Program-made: the position numbers and the translations under genes
Notes under the pieces: generated by a model
The model's database searches: none
Told to the model about the DNA's origin: nothing
What the model saw: only the letters and a program-made list of their open reading frames with translations
NCBI RefSeq assembly: GCF_904846625.1
Contig: NZ_CAJHBL010000007.1
Span: 1-64,000 of the forward strand
Length of the DNA stretch: 64,000 nt
Origin: Psychrobacter sp. JCM 18900
GTDB lineage: Bacteria > Pseudomonadota > Gammaproteobacteria > Pseudomonadales > Moraxellaceae
Direction: 5' to 3'
In this document: one piece after another, positions 19,469 through 29,348 of the stretch
Position numbering within the stretch: the stretch's first letter is position 1
Layout: every line of letters begins with the position of its first letter

Positions 19469-22225
19469 TCAAAAATATATTACGCTATTATGCTCTTTCT
19501 GAACGGTAAGACTGGCTAACAGAGCTGCCTTTAATGCTTCCAGTCTATCAGGTGATAGTGGCTTATCGTTTTGATCACTGATATAAAACATATCCTCTGC
19601 ACGCTCACCTAAAGTAGTAATACGCGCAGCATGTACTTCGATTTGCTCTTGCAAAAACACTTGCCCAACTCGCGCCAATAGCCCTGGCTGATCAAGCGTT
19701 TCTAAGCTCATGATGTGTTGATCTGATGCTTCATTGAATTCGAAGTTAATCACCGTTTTTACTTCAAAGTGTTTCAACTGACGCGGCATACGCTTGTTCG
19801 TCAGCTTAAGTACAGTAGGGTCTTTGAACGAGTCAATTAAGCGTTGTTTTAGCTCTTGTTGGCTCTCCTCATCAACCAACAATGTGCCACTAGGATCTAG
19901 CAATACATAAGAATCCAAAGCAAAGTCACGGGTCGCTGTGATAATGCGTGCATCTAAAACATCAAGATTCATCTGATCAAATACTGCCATAGTAACGGCA
20001 AATAGGTTCATTTGATCTTGGGTATAAACAAATACCTGTACCGCATCAAGTGCCAATTCGCGATGTTCACGCAAAACGACCAACGGTGGGCTGTCAGCAT
20101 TAGAAGCCAATCCAATCGGTGGGTGATTCAAAATAGCTTCGGTATGCCATAAGATATCTTCTGCAATCTCTCGCAAGAAATACTCATCGCCCAAGTCATC
20201 CCACAGACGCAATACTTCATCGCGGTTCATGTGCTGGTTATTGACATTATCTAGCATCGTCAACGCTTGCTTGCGTGTGGCGCTAATCATATCTTGACGA
20301 TTGGTAGGTGCATCGATATCAGCGCGCAAGATGCGCCGAGTTTGTGAGTATAGCTGTTTCATGAGCGTTGCCCGCCAGCTGTTCCATAGCTGTGGGTTGG
20401 TCGCATTCATATCAGCCACCGTCAGTACATACAGATGGTTTAGATGAGTCACGTTACCGATGAGATCGGAGAAAATAGTCACCACCTCAGGGTCTGAGAT
20501 ATCTTTTTTCTGTGCAGTAATCGACATAAGAAGGTGATAGCGCGTGAGCCAGCCTACTAAGTTCGCATCCGCCAAGCTCATACCATGCGATAAACAAAAC
20601 TCAATTGATTCGGTTTGACCAAGCTCACTATGATCGCCGCCACGGCCCTTAGCAATATCATGGAACATGGCTGCCAGCACCAAAATCTCTTTACGCTCGA
20701 TACGCTGAAAGATAGAGCTGACCAGTGGAAACTCTTCATGGAAGGTCGGATCTGTAAATCGATGCAAAATTCTAATCAAAAACAAGGTATGCGCATCTAC
20801 TGTATAACGATGGAACAAGTCATATTGCATAAGGCCAGTGACTTGCGCAAAAGCAGGAATATAGTTACCCAATACTCCATAGCGATTCATAGTACGTAGA
20901 CGATGAAATAGGTAGTTTTGTTCTTTTAGATTCGATAAAAACAACGCTCTGTGAGTATGGTTGTCTCTATATATCTGATCGATGCCGCGTGCGGCAATTT
21001 TGAGTGCGCGCAAAGTATGGGTGCGAACTTTATCGATGCCATGCTGACCCATCAATAAAAACATCTCTAAGATAGAATCTGGGTGCTGTGCAAAAACTCG
21101 ATGATGTGCGATGGCAATCTGGTTACCAATACGGTTGAATCGCGCATTTATAGGCTGTTTTTTTGGCCGTTCATCGTCAGGCAGCTGCGGCTCTATGATC
21201 GTTTCATAATAATGATTGGTCAGCATCTCAGACAGCGTTGATATCTGCATCGCACAGCGATAGTAGTCGCGCATAAACCGTTCGACCGCAGCATTAGGCT
21301 GGTCATCAGGCTGGGTCTCGTAGCCCATTAGCTGAGCAATCTCACGCTGGTAATCGAACAACAGCTTGTTTTCGTTACGGCCAGTCAGTACATGTAAGTA
21401 ATGACGAATTTGCCATAAGTACCCTTCGGCAAAGCTCAACTCATCAAACTCTTTTTCGGTCAAAAAGTTCTGTTGTACCAAATCATATAGCTTGCTCACG
21501 CGAAAATAACGCTTGGTGACCCAGCCGATGATATGAATATCACGTAGCCCACCCGGTGCTGTTTTGATATTGGGTTCAAGGTTGTACTCGGTGGCATTGT
21601 GCTGCAAATAACGCGCTTTGGATTCTTCCATTTTTACATCAAAGAAGGCGCGCGGAGACCACTGTTTATTGACGATTTGAGCAGGCATGTCTTGCAATGC
21701 TTCGTTGCCGATTAGGAGTCGAGCCTCTAGCTGAGCACTGGCAATCGTATGGTCAAGCGCTGCCTCTAGCGCATCATTAACACTACGTACGGAGAGCGCA
21801 GGCTCTAATCCTATATCCCATAGTAGAGCGACCAGTTTGTCGATTTTGCTACTGGCATCAGTACCTATCTCACCAGGAGACAGAAGCAAAATATCAATGT
21901 CTGAATAGAGCGATAGCTCACCGCGCCCGTAGCCACCAGTCGCAAAAAACGCCAAATCAGTTTTATCCAACTCAAACCATTTAAACAATGCAATCAATAG
22001 GCTGTCGATAGCGCAAGCGCGAGCTGCAACCAGCTGACGAATATTGGTGCCACGTTCTAGTGAGCGGCTGATATCGTCGTTGATTTGTGCCAACCATTCA
22101 GGAATGCCAAGTAGATTCTTGTCTGTCACATTTTTGGCTGACAGTGGGGATGAGTCTGCCGCCACCTCACTTGGTAGTATCGGTAAAGGCGTCAAATCAA
22201 CAGAGGCGATATCACAATTAAACAT
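19469..22225 (-). CDS. glnD: Bifunctional PII uridylyltransferase/uridylyl-removing enzyme
   Basis: The nitrogen sensor that uridylylates PII proteins when glutamine is low and removes UMP when it is high. The 918 residues hold the nucleotidyltransferase motif FFATGGYGRGELSLYSDIDI (near residue 91), the HD domain with AAMFHDIAKGRGGDHSELG (mid-protein), and two C-terminal ACT domains that bind glutamine (one at FVYTQDQMNLFAVTMAVFDQ, one at SLETLDQPGLLARVGQVF). The length is in the normal range for the family. It lies downstream of map on the same strand but is separated from it by a terminator and a 281-bp inverted-repeat element. Confidence 0.97.
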   Translation of the reverse strand: MFNCDIASVDLTPLPILPSEVAADSSPLSAKNVTDKNLLGIPEWLAQINDDISRSLERGTNIRQLVAARACAIDSLLIALFKWFELDKTDLAFFATGGYGRGELSLYSDIDILLLSPGEIGTDASSKIDKLVALLWDIGLEPALSVRSVNDALEAALDHTIASAQLEARLLIGNEALQDMPAQIVNKQWSPRAFFDVKMEESKARYLQHNATEYNLEPNIKTAPGGLRDIHIIGWVTKRYFRVSKLYDLVQQNFLTEKEFDELSFAEGYLWQIRHYLHVLTGRNENKLLFDYQREIAQLMGYETQPDDQPNAAVERFMRDYYRCAMQISTLSEMLTNHYYETIIEPQLPDDERPKKQPINARFNRIGNQIAIAHHRVFAQHPDSILEMFLLMGQHGIDKVRTHTLRALKIAARGIDQIYRDNHTHRALFLSNLKEQNYLFHRLRTMNRYGVLGNYIPAFAQVTGLMQYDLFHRYTVDAHTLFLIRILHRFTDPTFHEEFPLVSSIFQRIERKEILVLAAMFHDIAKGRGGDHSELGQTESIEFCLSHGMSLADANLVGWLTRYHLLMSITAQKKDISDPEVVTIFSDLIGNVTHLNHLYVLTVADMNATNPQLWNSWRATLMKQLYSQTRRILRADIDAPTNRQDMISATRKQALTMLDNVNNQHMNRDEVLRLWDDLGDEYFLREIAEDILWHTEAILNHPPIGLASNADSPPLVVLREHRELALDAVQVFVYTQDQMNLFAVTMAVFDQMNLDVLDARIITATRDFALDSYVLLDPSGTLLVDEESQQELKQRLIDSFKDPTVLKLTNKRMPRQLKHFEVKTVINFEFNEASDQHIMSLETLDQPGLLARVGQVFLQEQIEVHAARITTLGERAEDMFYISDQNDKPLSPDRLEALKAALLASLTVQKEHNSVIYF

Positions 22226-22418
22226 GAGTGTTATCCAGTTAAGAGTTTAGAAATAGAACGTTCGAGCTGAGCGCTATTGGGCATCTAATATGCTGATGGC
22301 TAATAAAAGTCACCAATAGCAACTATCAATAAAGGTGTTGATAAATATATCAATAGAAGTTATCAGGTCATCTGAGTATAAAGACAAAGCGCCTATAAGC
22401 ACAATACTCAATATGGAC

Positions 22419-22699
22419 TAGGGCGTGTTTGATATTCACAAATAGGCACTGCTGATTGCTAAAACTGTTTTAGACAAGGAGTAAAACGACGGTAATGCTT
22501 GTGCCTTAACTAGGTTTACAACGCGGTATGGGGCAGTTTTAGCCTCAGCTCCAATATTAATAGAAGGAGACAGGACTGTTTTTTGCCATTTCATTGTTAA
22601 AAATAGACGGTTAGAATGACTAAACTTACTATTTTTAACGTCGAACTGTCTAAAAAATAGTCTCTGTCAGTGCCATGGTTGAATATCAAACACGCCCTA
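22419..22699. mobile_element. MITE-like element, family B, with perfect 20-bp terminal inverted repeats
   Basis: The left end TAGGGCGTGTTTGATATTCA (22419-22438) and its exact complement (22680-22699) bound 281 bp of non-coding DNA. The outer TAGGGCGTGT matches family A, but the rest of the ends and the interior differ. The right half carries further partial inverted repeats around CTATTTTTAACG. It sits between the map terminator and glnD, within the glnD leader. Confidence 0.85.
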
Positions 22700-22708
22700 A
22701 TTAAAGAC

Positions 22709-22737
22709 CAAAAAAAAGACCGCCTAAGCGATCTTTG
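22709..22737 (-). terminator. Intrinsic terminator of map
   Basis: Read on the minus strand, the stem AAGATCGC/GCGGTCTT is followed by eight T residues. It starts only a few bases beyond the map stop codon. Confidence 0.85.
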
Positions 22738-22743
22738 ATTGTA

Positions 22744-23538
22744 CTACTGCGTCAAAAAACTTAAATCTTCTTCGGGGCGAGTGGTAAACACTTCACAGCC
22801 ATTGTCTGTTACGACCATGGTGTGCTCCCATTGGGCAGACAGTTTACGGTCTTTAGTAATCGCCGTCCACTCATCAGGCAAAATCTTAGTCTGCCACGTG
22901 CCTTGGTTAATCATAGGCTCGATGGTAAACGTCATGCCTGTTTTTAGCTCAAAGCCAGTGCCTTTTTTGCCATAGTGCATGACTTGTGGCTCGTGGTGAA
23001 ATTCGTCACTGATACCATGACCACAGAACTCGCGAACGATACTAAAGCGCTCAGGCTCGACAACGGCTTGAATAGCCGCGCCGACATCACCTAGGCGAGC
23101 ACCGTTCTTGACCACGCTCATACCTGCGTAAAGGGCGTCTTGCGCCACTTTGCAAATACGCTGGGCCATGATAGAGCCGTTGCCGACGATCCACATTTTT
23201 GAGGTATCGCCATAGTAACCGTCTTTAATGACAGTCACGTCGATGTTGATAATATCACCATCTTTCAGCAGCTTGCTTTCAGTTGGGATACCGTGACAAA
23301 CAACATGGTTGACTGAGGTACAGATAGATTTTGGAAAACCATTATAATTAAGTGGGGCAGGGATAGCCTGCTGCACATTAACAATATAGTCATGGGCGAT
23401 CTGATTGAGTGCTTCGGTACTGACGCCCACTTTGACATGCTCGTCGAGCATAACAAGCACATCACTAGCGAGTTTACCGGCCACACGCATTTTTTCTATG
23501 GCTTCTGGAGACTGGATAAGGGATTTTTTAGTCATCAT
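22744..23538 (-). CDS. map: Methionine aminopeptidase, type I
   Basis: A di-metal enzyme that removes the initiator methionine from nascent proteins. The 264 residues carry the five metal ligands in order: the two aspartates in INIDVTVIKDGYYGDTSKM, the histidine in CGHGISDEFHHEPQV, the glutamate in GMTFTIEPMIN and the last glutamate in QWEHTMVVTD. There is no N-terminal zinc-finger extension, as expected for bacterial type I enzymes. It is followed by a terminator and then glnD, so the common map-glnD proximity is kept but transcription is probably separate. Confidence 0.97.
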   Translation of the reverse strand: MMTKKSLIQSPEAIEKMRVAGKLASDVLVMLDEHVKVGVSTEALNQIAHDYIVNVQQAIPAPLNYNGFPKSICTSVNHVVCHGIPTESKLLKDGDIINIDVTVIKDGYYGDTSKMWIVGNGSIMAQRICKVAQDALYAGMSVVKNGARLGDVGAAIQAVVEPERFSIVREFCGHGISDEFHHEPQVMHYGKKGTGFELKTGMTFTIEPMINQGTWQTKILPDEWTAITKDRKLSAQWEHTMVVTDNGCEVFTTRPEEDLSFLTQ

Positions 23539-23833
23539 CGTATATCTTATAATTATGGGTTCATTGTGGATAGATTATACCATAAACGTACTAGTGACAC
23601 TTTTACGTTAAGTGATAGTGTACCTATCATCATCATTGATAATAATTGCTTTACAGCGTGATTAACTCTTATATGACTCATTAGTCAGACTAATATATTC
23701 ATATTTTGACAAATTAGTTGAATGTTGCAGGATATATAAGTAATGTAATTTTGGCTGTTAACGGAATTGGCAGCAATTTTTACTGTAGTTGTGCAGTAGA
23801 AATAACCAAATCAATGATAACAAGGATGTTGTT

Positions 23834-24910
23834 ATGACGCTTTCTTTGTACATTCGTGCAGCTCTCACACCAAAGACATTGTTACCAATACTTGGTTCAA
23901 TCAGTGCTGGTGTTCTCCTAATGACCATGCAAACCACTTCTGCTCAAGCTGCAGGACAATACTATAATTGTGCCAATGCTAATGGTTGCAAGTTGGTAGA
24001 CAGTAAATACTTCACTTCTAGTTACACTAAAACTCAATATCCAGTCGTCTTAGCACACGGGCTTGGCGGTTTCACAACGCTATTTGGAGTCATTGACTAT
24101 TTTAACGGGATTCCTGAAGACTTGATGAAAGGTGGCTCAGAGGTATATACCACCAAAACGTCAGCAGTCAATAACAGCGAAGTTCGAGGTGAGCAACTGC
24201 TACAACAGGTCAAGACCATTGCCGCCATTTCAGGTGAGTCTAAAGTCAACTTATTTGGACACAGTCAGGGCGGTATAGATATCCGTTATGTCGCTGGCGT
24301 CGCGCCAAAGTACGTGGCTTCAGTAACTGCGGTATCAAGTCCGGAGCAAGGATCAAAAACCGCTGATTTTGTTAAAACTGTCCTTGAGCCAAATAATACT
24401 TCTGGACAGCCATCTAATGTCACCACTCAGCTAGTATCAGGCGTGTTTAATCTGATTGGTGGCTTTACAGATATTGGTTCTGGTATCAGTTTCAATCAAA
24501 TTCAACAGCAAGATGGCTGGCAAGCGCTCGTGGCTCTATCGACCGATGGTGCTGCTAAGTTCAATGCCAAATTTCCTGCAGCAATGCCAAAAAACTATTG
24601 TGGTCAACCGACTAGTACTGCGGTCAATGGCATCAAATACTATTCGTTTAGCGGCGTTGGGCAAATAACGAGCGCGCTTGACCCTAGCGATTATCTATTG
24701 GCCGCAACGGGCGTACCGTTTGCAGGGGAGTCTAATGATGGATTGGTATCTGCTTGCTCAAGTCGTCTTGGCTATGTGATTCGTGATAATTATAGAATGA
24801 ACCATTTGGATTCCGCTGATCAAGTCTTGGGTCTGACGGCATGGGGAGAGTCTGAGCCAAAATCTATCTATCGTACTCAGGTAAACCGTCTGAAAAACGC
24901 CAACCTATAA
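23834..24910 (+). CDS. Secreted triacylglycerol lipase, family I (foldase-dependent)
   Basis: An extracellular lipase of 358 residues. A long signal peptide ends near TSAQAAG (residue ~39). The oxyanion HG lies in VVLAHGLGG (75-76), the nucleophile S144 in GHSQGG (142-147), the likely acid D302 in ESNDGLVSACSS and the likely histidine H324 in MNHLD. C256 and C308 could form the single disulfide of this family. The ATG at 23834 follows AAGGATGTTGTT; the longer reading from 23789 lacks a good site and would extend the signal. The next gene is its foldase, so folding in the periplasm before type II secretion is expected. The nearest described group would be Pseudomonas/Burkholderia LipA. Confidence 0.93.
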   Translation: MTLSLYIRAALTPKTLLPILGSISAGVLLMTMQTTSAQAAGQYYNCANANGCKLVDSKYFTSSYTKTQYPVVLAHGLGGFTTLFGVIDYFNGIPEDLMKGGSEVYTTKTSAVNNSEVRGEQLLQQVKTIAAISGESKVNLFGHSQGGIDIRYVAGVAPKYVASVTAVSSPEQGSKTADFVKTVLEPNNTSGQPSNVTTQLVSGVFNLIGGFTDIGSGISFNQIQQQDGWQALVALSTDGAAKFNAKFPAAMPKNYCGQPTSTAVNGIKYYSFSGVGQITSALDPSDYLLAATGVPFAGESNDGLVSACSSRLGYVIRDNYRMNHLDSADQVLGLTAWGESEPKSIYRTQVNRLKNANL

Positions 24911-24966
24911 GCCGAAATGCAAAATAGTGCAAAACAAGAATGTTCATTGATTGAGAAATATCGTTT

Positions 24967-26073
24967 ATGTCAAATAGCCGCCGTCCAACCTATGTCACAG
25001 TTGCTATCATCGCCGTGGTTATCATAGCCACAGCGGCGGTTATTTTGTGGTTCAAGCCTAGTAACGATATAAATTCAGCTTCAATCAAACCGTCCGTCTC
25101 CGATAATGAGACTAACGAAACAGTGACAACTGAGCTGGCTGCGGGACAAGTCGTGAAAGCGACAACGACACCCAGCCAGTCTCAATTTGTCACAGGATTA
25201 GAAAATTTACCACGCTCATTAAAGGGCACCCACATTGATGGTGAAATCATCATCGATGAAAATAAACAATTAGTCGTCACTGAAGGTCTGCGACGTTTGT
25301 TTGATTATTTTTTATCAGCCCTAGGTGAGGAAGAAGAAGCGGTTATATTTGCCCGTGTGGAGAGTTATATTCGCCATCACACACCAGAGCCTGCCGCTAG
25401 CCAAGCGGTCACTATTTTTAATCAATATGTTGCTTACCTTAAAGCACTTCCTGAGATAGAAAAGCGCTATGGTAATCTGCAATTACAGGCGACCAAAAGT
25501 GGTGAGCTGGACTTGAATGCAGTTGCCCAACAAAAACAAGATATCGCTAATCTACGACAGCAGTACTTTGACAAGCCAACCATTACAGCATTTTTTGGCG
25601 CAGAGGATGATTACGATAATTATAGTATAGAGATGGTCAGAATTGACCAGAATAAGCAGATGTCTGACGTACAAAAACAAGCTGCCCGTCAGGACTATAT
25701 CAGTCGATTGCCAGATAATGCTACTAAAACCAATATTATGCAACAAGCCAATATTAGCGAATTGATGACTCGCACTGAACAGATGAAAGCTCGCGGTGCA
25801 ACGCCCGAGGAATTATATAATATGCGCCGAGAGCTAGTAGGCGCACCAGCAGCAGAAAGACTGGCACAAGTAGATCAAGAAGACGCTAATTTTGACCAAC
25901 GCTTCACCCAGTATGAAACTCAGAAAAATCGCTTATTAAGCCAAGGTGACGATGCAGCCCAAGCGCAAATTCAGATAAATCAGCTTGAACAGCAACTATT
26001 TAATGATACTGAGCGTAAGCGTCTAGATGGTTATGCGGCATTGCAACGACAGCAAGCCGTGAATAATCCCTAA
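24967..26073 (+). CDS. Lipase-specific foldase (Lif, lipase chaperone)
   Basis: A steric chaperone anchored in the inner membrane that folds the upstream lipase in the periplasm. The 368 residues have one N-terminal membrane anchor (about 10-28) and a variable Thr/Ser linker. The family signature RRLFDYFLSALGEEEE near residue 108 corresponds to the RxxFDYxLSAxGE motif. The remainder is long helices rich in Gln and Arg, as in the known lipase-wrapping structure. It starts 56 bases after the lipase stop with no visible terminator between, so the pair is an operon. Confidence 0.95.
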   Translation: MSNSRRPTYVTVAIIAVVIIATAAVILWFKPSNDINSASIKPSVSDNETNETVTTELAAGQVVKATTTPSQSQFVTGLENLPRSLKGTHIDGEIIIDENKQLVVTEGLRRLFDYFLSALGEEEEAVIFARVESYIRHHTPEPAASQAVTIFNQYVAYLKALPEIEKRYGNLQLQATKSGELDLNAVAQQKQDIANLRQQYFDKPTITAFFGAEDDYDNYSIEMVRIDQNKQMSDVQKQAARQDYISRLPDNATKTNIMQQANISELMTRTEQMKARGATPEELYNMRRELVGAPAAERLAQVDQEDANFDQRFTQYETQKNRLLSQGDDAAQAQIQINQLEQQLFNDTERKRLDGYAALQRQQAVNNP

Positions 26074-26443
26074 TTACCGTCAATAGTTACCGTCACTAGC
26101 TATCATCAATAACCATTAATAACCATCGTTGATAGGGATGAACAGAGTGAGCAAGATTATAGTTAGCAGCTCATTTAGGTACTGGCAAGGGCAAGTAGCA
26201 AGATATTAGCAAATTAGTACAAAACGTATTCCGAATAACTACCCAGTCTATGATGACACCTCCCTGTGTGTCATGCACAATATTGCCATTGTTTAGAGCA
26301 TTAAATAAAACAATGAATGAATCATAATAAATCTGAGCTTTTACTATACCTATGAGAGCTTATAGTTTGTCTGTTAGCGCTGATGGCTCATGCAGATAGT
26401 GTGTTTAATAAAAGTATCGGATGCAATAAAGCGAGGAGTTGAT
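26074..26443. other. Intergenic region with one stem-loop
   Basis: 370 bases between the foldase and the META lipoprotein. The only structure I see is ATGACAC/GTGTCAT (26253-26259 and 26268-26274) with an eight-base loop and no T-run; it could end the lipase operon transcript. Nothing coding is convincing. Confidence 0.5.
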
Positions 26444-26929
26444 ATGAAGAACATGACTAAAGTAATGATGGCCGCGACATTGGCAGTTGGTACACTTGCT
26501 GCGGGTTGTCAGACGACGAATTTGTCTGCGCCAGTCAGTCAACCAATCACTGCAGATGTCTTGCAAGCACACAACTGGCAACTAGTTGATGCCAAACGTA
26601 GCAATGGTGACAAAGTGACTCAGCTGTTTTTTGACCCAGCCAAGCCGTTAACGTTAAATTTTATGAATGATAACGGTAGAGATTACGTGGCATTTATGAA
26701 TACCTGTAATAACATGGGCGCTGGATATAGTGTTGCAAATGGTGAAGTCGAGATTAAAAACGGCATCAGTACTATGATGGCATGTCCTGAACCGCAAGCT
26801 AGCTTTGACACTGCTGCATTAGCTACTGTAAAAGGTAAATATAGCCTTAGTAAAAATGCCAACAATGTGCCTATTTTGACCATTAAAAATGATGCTCAAG
26901 TCGCTTATTTTAAAGCCGTTGCAAAGTAG
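26444..26929 (+). CDS. META-domain (HslJ-like) lipoprotein
   Basis: 161 residues. A lipoprotein signal ends in the lipobox LAAGC (cysteine ~22). One META domain follows, of the type in HslJ: HNWQLVDAKRSNGDKV, then LTLNFMN and the paired cysteines in NTCNNMG and MMACPEP typical of the fold. Such proteins are outer-membrane or periplasmic and are linked to heat-shock or novobiocin resistance phenotypes in E. coli; the role here is unproven. The ATG at 26444 has GAGGAG seven bases upstream, and a longer in-frame reading from 26390 is not supported. Confidence 0.85.
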   Translation: MKNMTKVMMAATLAVGTLAAGCQTTNLSAPVSQPITADVLQAHNWQLVDAKRSNGDKVTQLFFDPAKPLTLNFMNDNGRDYVAFMNTCNNMGAGYSVANGEVEIKNGISTMMACPEPQASFDTAALATVKGKYSLSKNANNVPILTIKNDAQVAYFKAVAK

Positions 26930-27041
26930 CTTAATGATTGAGTAAAAAGTTTGACTGGTTCGTGAGCTTAAACAATTGTAACTACTTTTCTAGAGTTGCT
27001 CGTCTGGAGTTACTCATGTGAAGTTACTCTTCTTAAAACGC

Positions 27042-27074
27042 AAAATGCCTCGCTATCAAGTGGGGCATTTTTTT
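27042..27074 (+). terminator. Intrinsic terminator of the META lipoprotein gene
   Basis: The stem AAAATGCCTC/GGGGCATTTT is followed by a run of seven or more T residues, about 115 bases past the stop codon. Confidence 0.85.
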
Positions 27075-27234
27075 ATCCAAAATTTAGTCCAGTTTAGGTT
27101 ACACTAGAGTAATGTTTCTGTAATATCTTTGATTTTTTAAATTGATGGTGATGGCTCTGAATTTATGTCGATAACGATCGCTTTTTTAGATATTTATAAG
27201 ACTTTTATCATCAAGCTCTGTTGGATATGACGCT

Positions 27235-28269
27235 ATGCTGAAAACTGCCATAAATAAAACAACCATATGTAAAGGGAGTCTATCTAAATCAATCATAGAT
27301 AGACTAATGATAAAAGCACCTATGGCCATCAGCATATTTGCTGTGCTTACCGGTTGCCAGACATTACCTAATACCTCAGTAAAAAAGCCAATCAGTACAG
27401 TTGAGACCAGTCCGCTGACTGCACGTATGCCAGTGATTGATCGCCAAGGATATATTGCCTATATAGAAGAGCAGGGCGCAGGTACAGCGAAAGTATCGAC
27501 ACTTTATAGTATTCGTCCTGACGGTAGCGATCGTCAGCTAATCGATCAGCTTAATGGCTATATCTATGCGCCAGCATGGTCGGCAGACGGACAACTGCTT
27601 GCCTATAGCAAACAAGCCCCGCGTGAGCATCCGAAAATTTATATTTATGATCGTAGTAGCAATACGCGCAATCTAGTGGTAAATGCTGAAGGCAGTAATA
27701 TGTCAGCGTCATTCTCACCCGATGGTCAAGATTTGCTTTATAGCTCTACTGTCGGTGGTAATGCTGATATCTATAAAATGCGTCTGAGTGATGGAAATAC
27801 CCAGCAGTTAACGACCCTGCCGAGTACAGAGGTACAGCCAAGTTATGCTGCTGATGGCAAGAGCTTTGTCTATACCAGTGATAAAATCCGTGCTGGACGA
27901 CCGCGAATTTATCGTTATGACTTCGCTACGGGCAATGCGACAGCTGTATCAACGAATGGGTATGTGGCCAGTCCTCAGCTTAGCTTAGATGGTCAGCGTA
28001 TGGCTTATCTAAATGGTCGCAAGGCGGCTGTCATGACCTTGACAACTGGACAGGTGGTCAACTTGGCAGAAACAGGGCTTGATGAACCCGCACGTCTATC
28101 TCCCTCTGGCAATTATGCCATCTATCCAACTCGCCGCTTGAATGTGGGCGGGCAAGCAGCAGGCCAAAATGGTGGTAGCCTAGTTATACATTCGCTGTCA
28201 GGCAATACCAGCTATGCCATTAGCGGTCAAAATGATGGAGTCGTACGCTCACCGATATGGGGTCGTTAG
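27235..28269 (+). CDS. TolB-like beta-propeller lipoprotein
   Basis: 344 residues. A lipobox-like VLTGC occurs about 42 residues in, so the mature protein is probably a lipoprotein; the true start may be a later ATG such as 27310 (MIKAPMAIS). The rest is PD40-type propeller repeats, each with a PDG or ADG turn: IRPDGSDRQL, WSADGQLLAYS, FSPDGQDLLYSS, YAADGKSFVYTS and LSLDGQRMAYL. This resembles the TolB C-terminal propeller, but the N-terminal TolB domain is absent and no tol or pal genes are nearby. It is therefore not TolB itself. The function is unknown. Confidence 0.8.
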   Translation: MLKTAINKTTICKGSLSKSIIDRLMIKAPMAISIFAVLTGCQTLPNTSVKKPISTVETSPLTARMPVIDRQGYIAYIEEQGAGTAKVSTLYSIRPDGSDRQLIDQLNGYIYAPAWSADGQLLAYSKQAPREHPKIYIYDRSSNTRNLVVNAEGSNMSASFSPDGQDLLYSSTVGGNADIYKMRLSDGNTQQLTTLPSTEVQPSYAADGKSFVYTSDKIRAGRPRIYRYDFATGNATAVSTNGYVASPQLSLDGQRMAYLNGRKAAVMTLTTGQVVNLAETGLDEPARLSPSGNYAIYPTRRLNVGGQAAGQNGGSLVIHSLSGNTSYAISGQNDGVVRSPIWGR

Positions 28270-28411
28270 AGAAGTATGTTTTATGTCGTGATATGTATAT
28301 AAACTTATTTGTAAAACAACATAAGTTTATAAATATTAAGTGAAGAGCCTTAGCTTTTGTAGTAGGTTATTACAAATAGAAGATTAGGTTCACAAAGGGA
28401 GAACCCGCGTA

Positions 28412-29068
28412 ATGCAAGAGGCTTTTTTCGTGTTCATCACCAAAATAAGTTTATATCCAACGATTGTTTTCACCGGTCTTGTGATGTTCGTTACTCTATA
28501 TTGGGTGGTATCTTTACTCGGCATGGCAGATATGGACAGCGTGGATGCTGTAGAGACAGGTAGTGATGCTGCTGTCTCTGATTTATCATCGACCGGTTTT
28601 TTTACAGGTCTCATGTTGAAGTTTGGTCTCTACGGTGTGCCTTTAGTCATTATATTAAGCTTAATTAGTTTAATCGGTTGGTTGTTGAGCTATTTGTATA
28701 CCAGTTTCTTACATCAAAATTTTGACTCTGGTGTTCTGTATTACGTGTTTGGCACAGGGGCACTAATATTCGTATTGGTCGTTTCTATGTGGCTGACAGG
28801 CATTATCATTTCACCCATCCGCAAAAACATTGCCAGAATCCCCAAACGTAATTCTGCTAATAATGTAGGCAAAATCGCGATTGTGCGCACACTTAGTGTG
28901 ACGGACAAGCACGGTGAGGCAGAATTGAATGATGGCGGTGCAGGTTTGATACTCAAGGTTCGTTCAGACAACAGTACTAGCTTACTGAAAAAGGGCGATA
29001 GAGTGATGTTGATCGCGTATTTAGAAGAAAAAAATACCTATGAAGTCGCTCGTGTTGAAGATAAATAA
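28412..29068 (+). CDS. OB-fold membrane protein (YqiJ/NfeD-like)
   Basis: 218 residues with three membrane segments (about 10-34, 66-90 and 108-130). A C-terminal ~70-residue beta domain (from NVGKIAIVRTLSVTDKHGEAELNDGG to DRVMLIAYLEEKNTYEVARVE) looks like the OB fold of NfeD/YqiJ proteins. In other bacteria these proteins are encoded next to flotillins and work with them in membrane microdomains. The next gene on the same strand is a YqiK-like flotillin, which supports that role. There is a 280-bp gap to it, so they may have separate promoters. Confidence 0.8.
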   Translation: MQEAFFVFITKISLYPTIVFTGLVMFVTLYWVVSLLGMADMDSVDAVETGSDAAVSDLSSTGFFTGLMLKFGLYGVPLVIILSLISLIGWLLSYLYTSFLHQNFDSGVLYYVFGTGALIFVLVVSMWLTGIIISPIRKNIARIPKRNSANNVGKIAIVRTLSVTDKHGEAELNDGGAGLILKVRSDNSTSLLKKGDRVMLIAYLEEKNTYEVARVEDK

Positions 29069-29348
29069 TTATAAATCGTTTAGTCGATACGACTTTCTAT
29101 CATCGCTTTTAGCATAGAGTAAACTCGAAAATAAGATAAGCCTTGATAAATAATAAACAGCCATTGAGCTAAAAAATCTCTATTTTTCACATCATACGAA
29201 CGGTTTTAAATTTAGTTATTGTTGGTTCAACTAGTTTAGGTATGAGAAAAGGCAAGTGAAACTGCTACATAGAGTAGTTGAGCAAGCCGGACCGAGCATC
29301 TGATGGATATAGAACTGACTATAGAATGTTTCAATTAAAGGAATAAAC

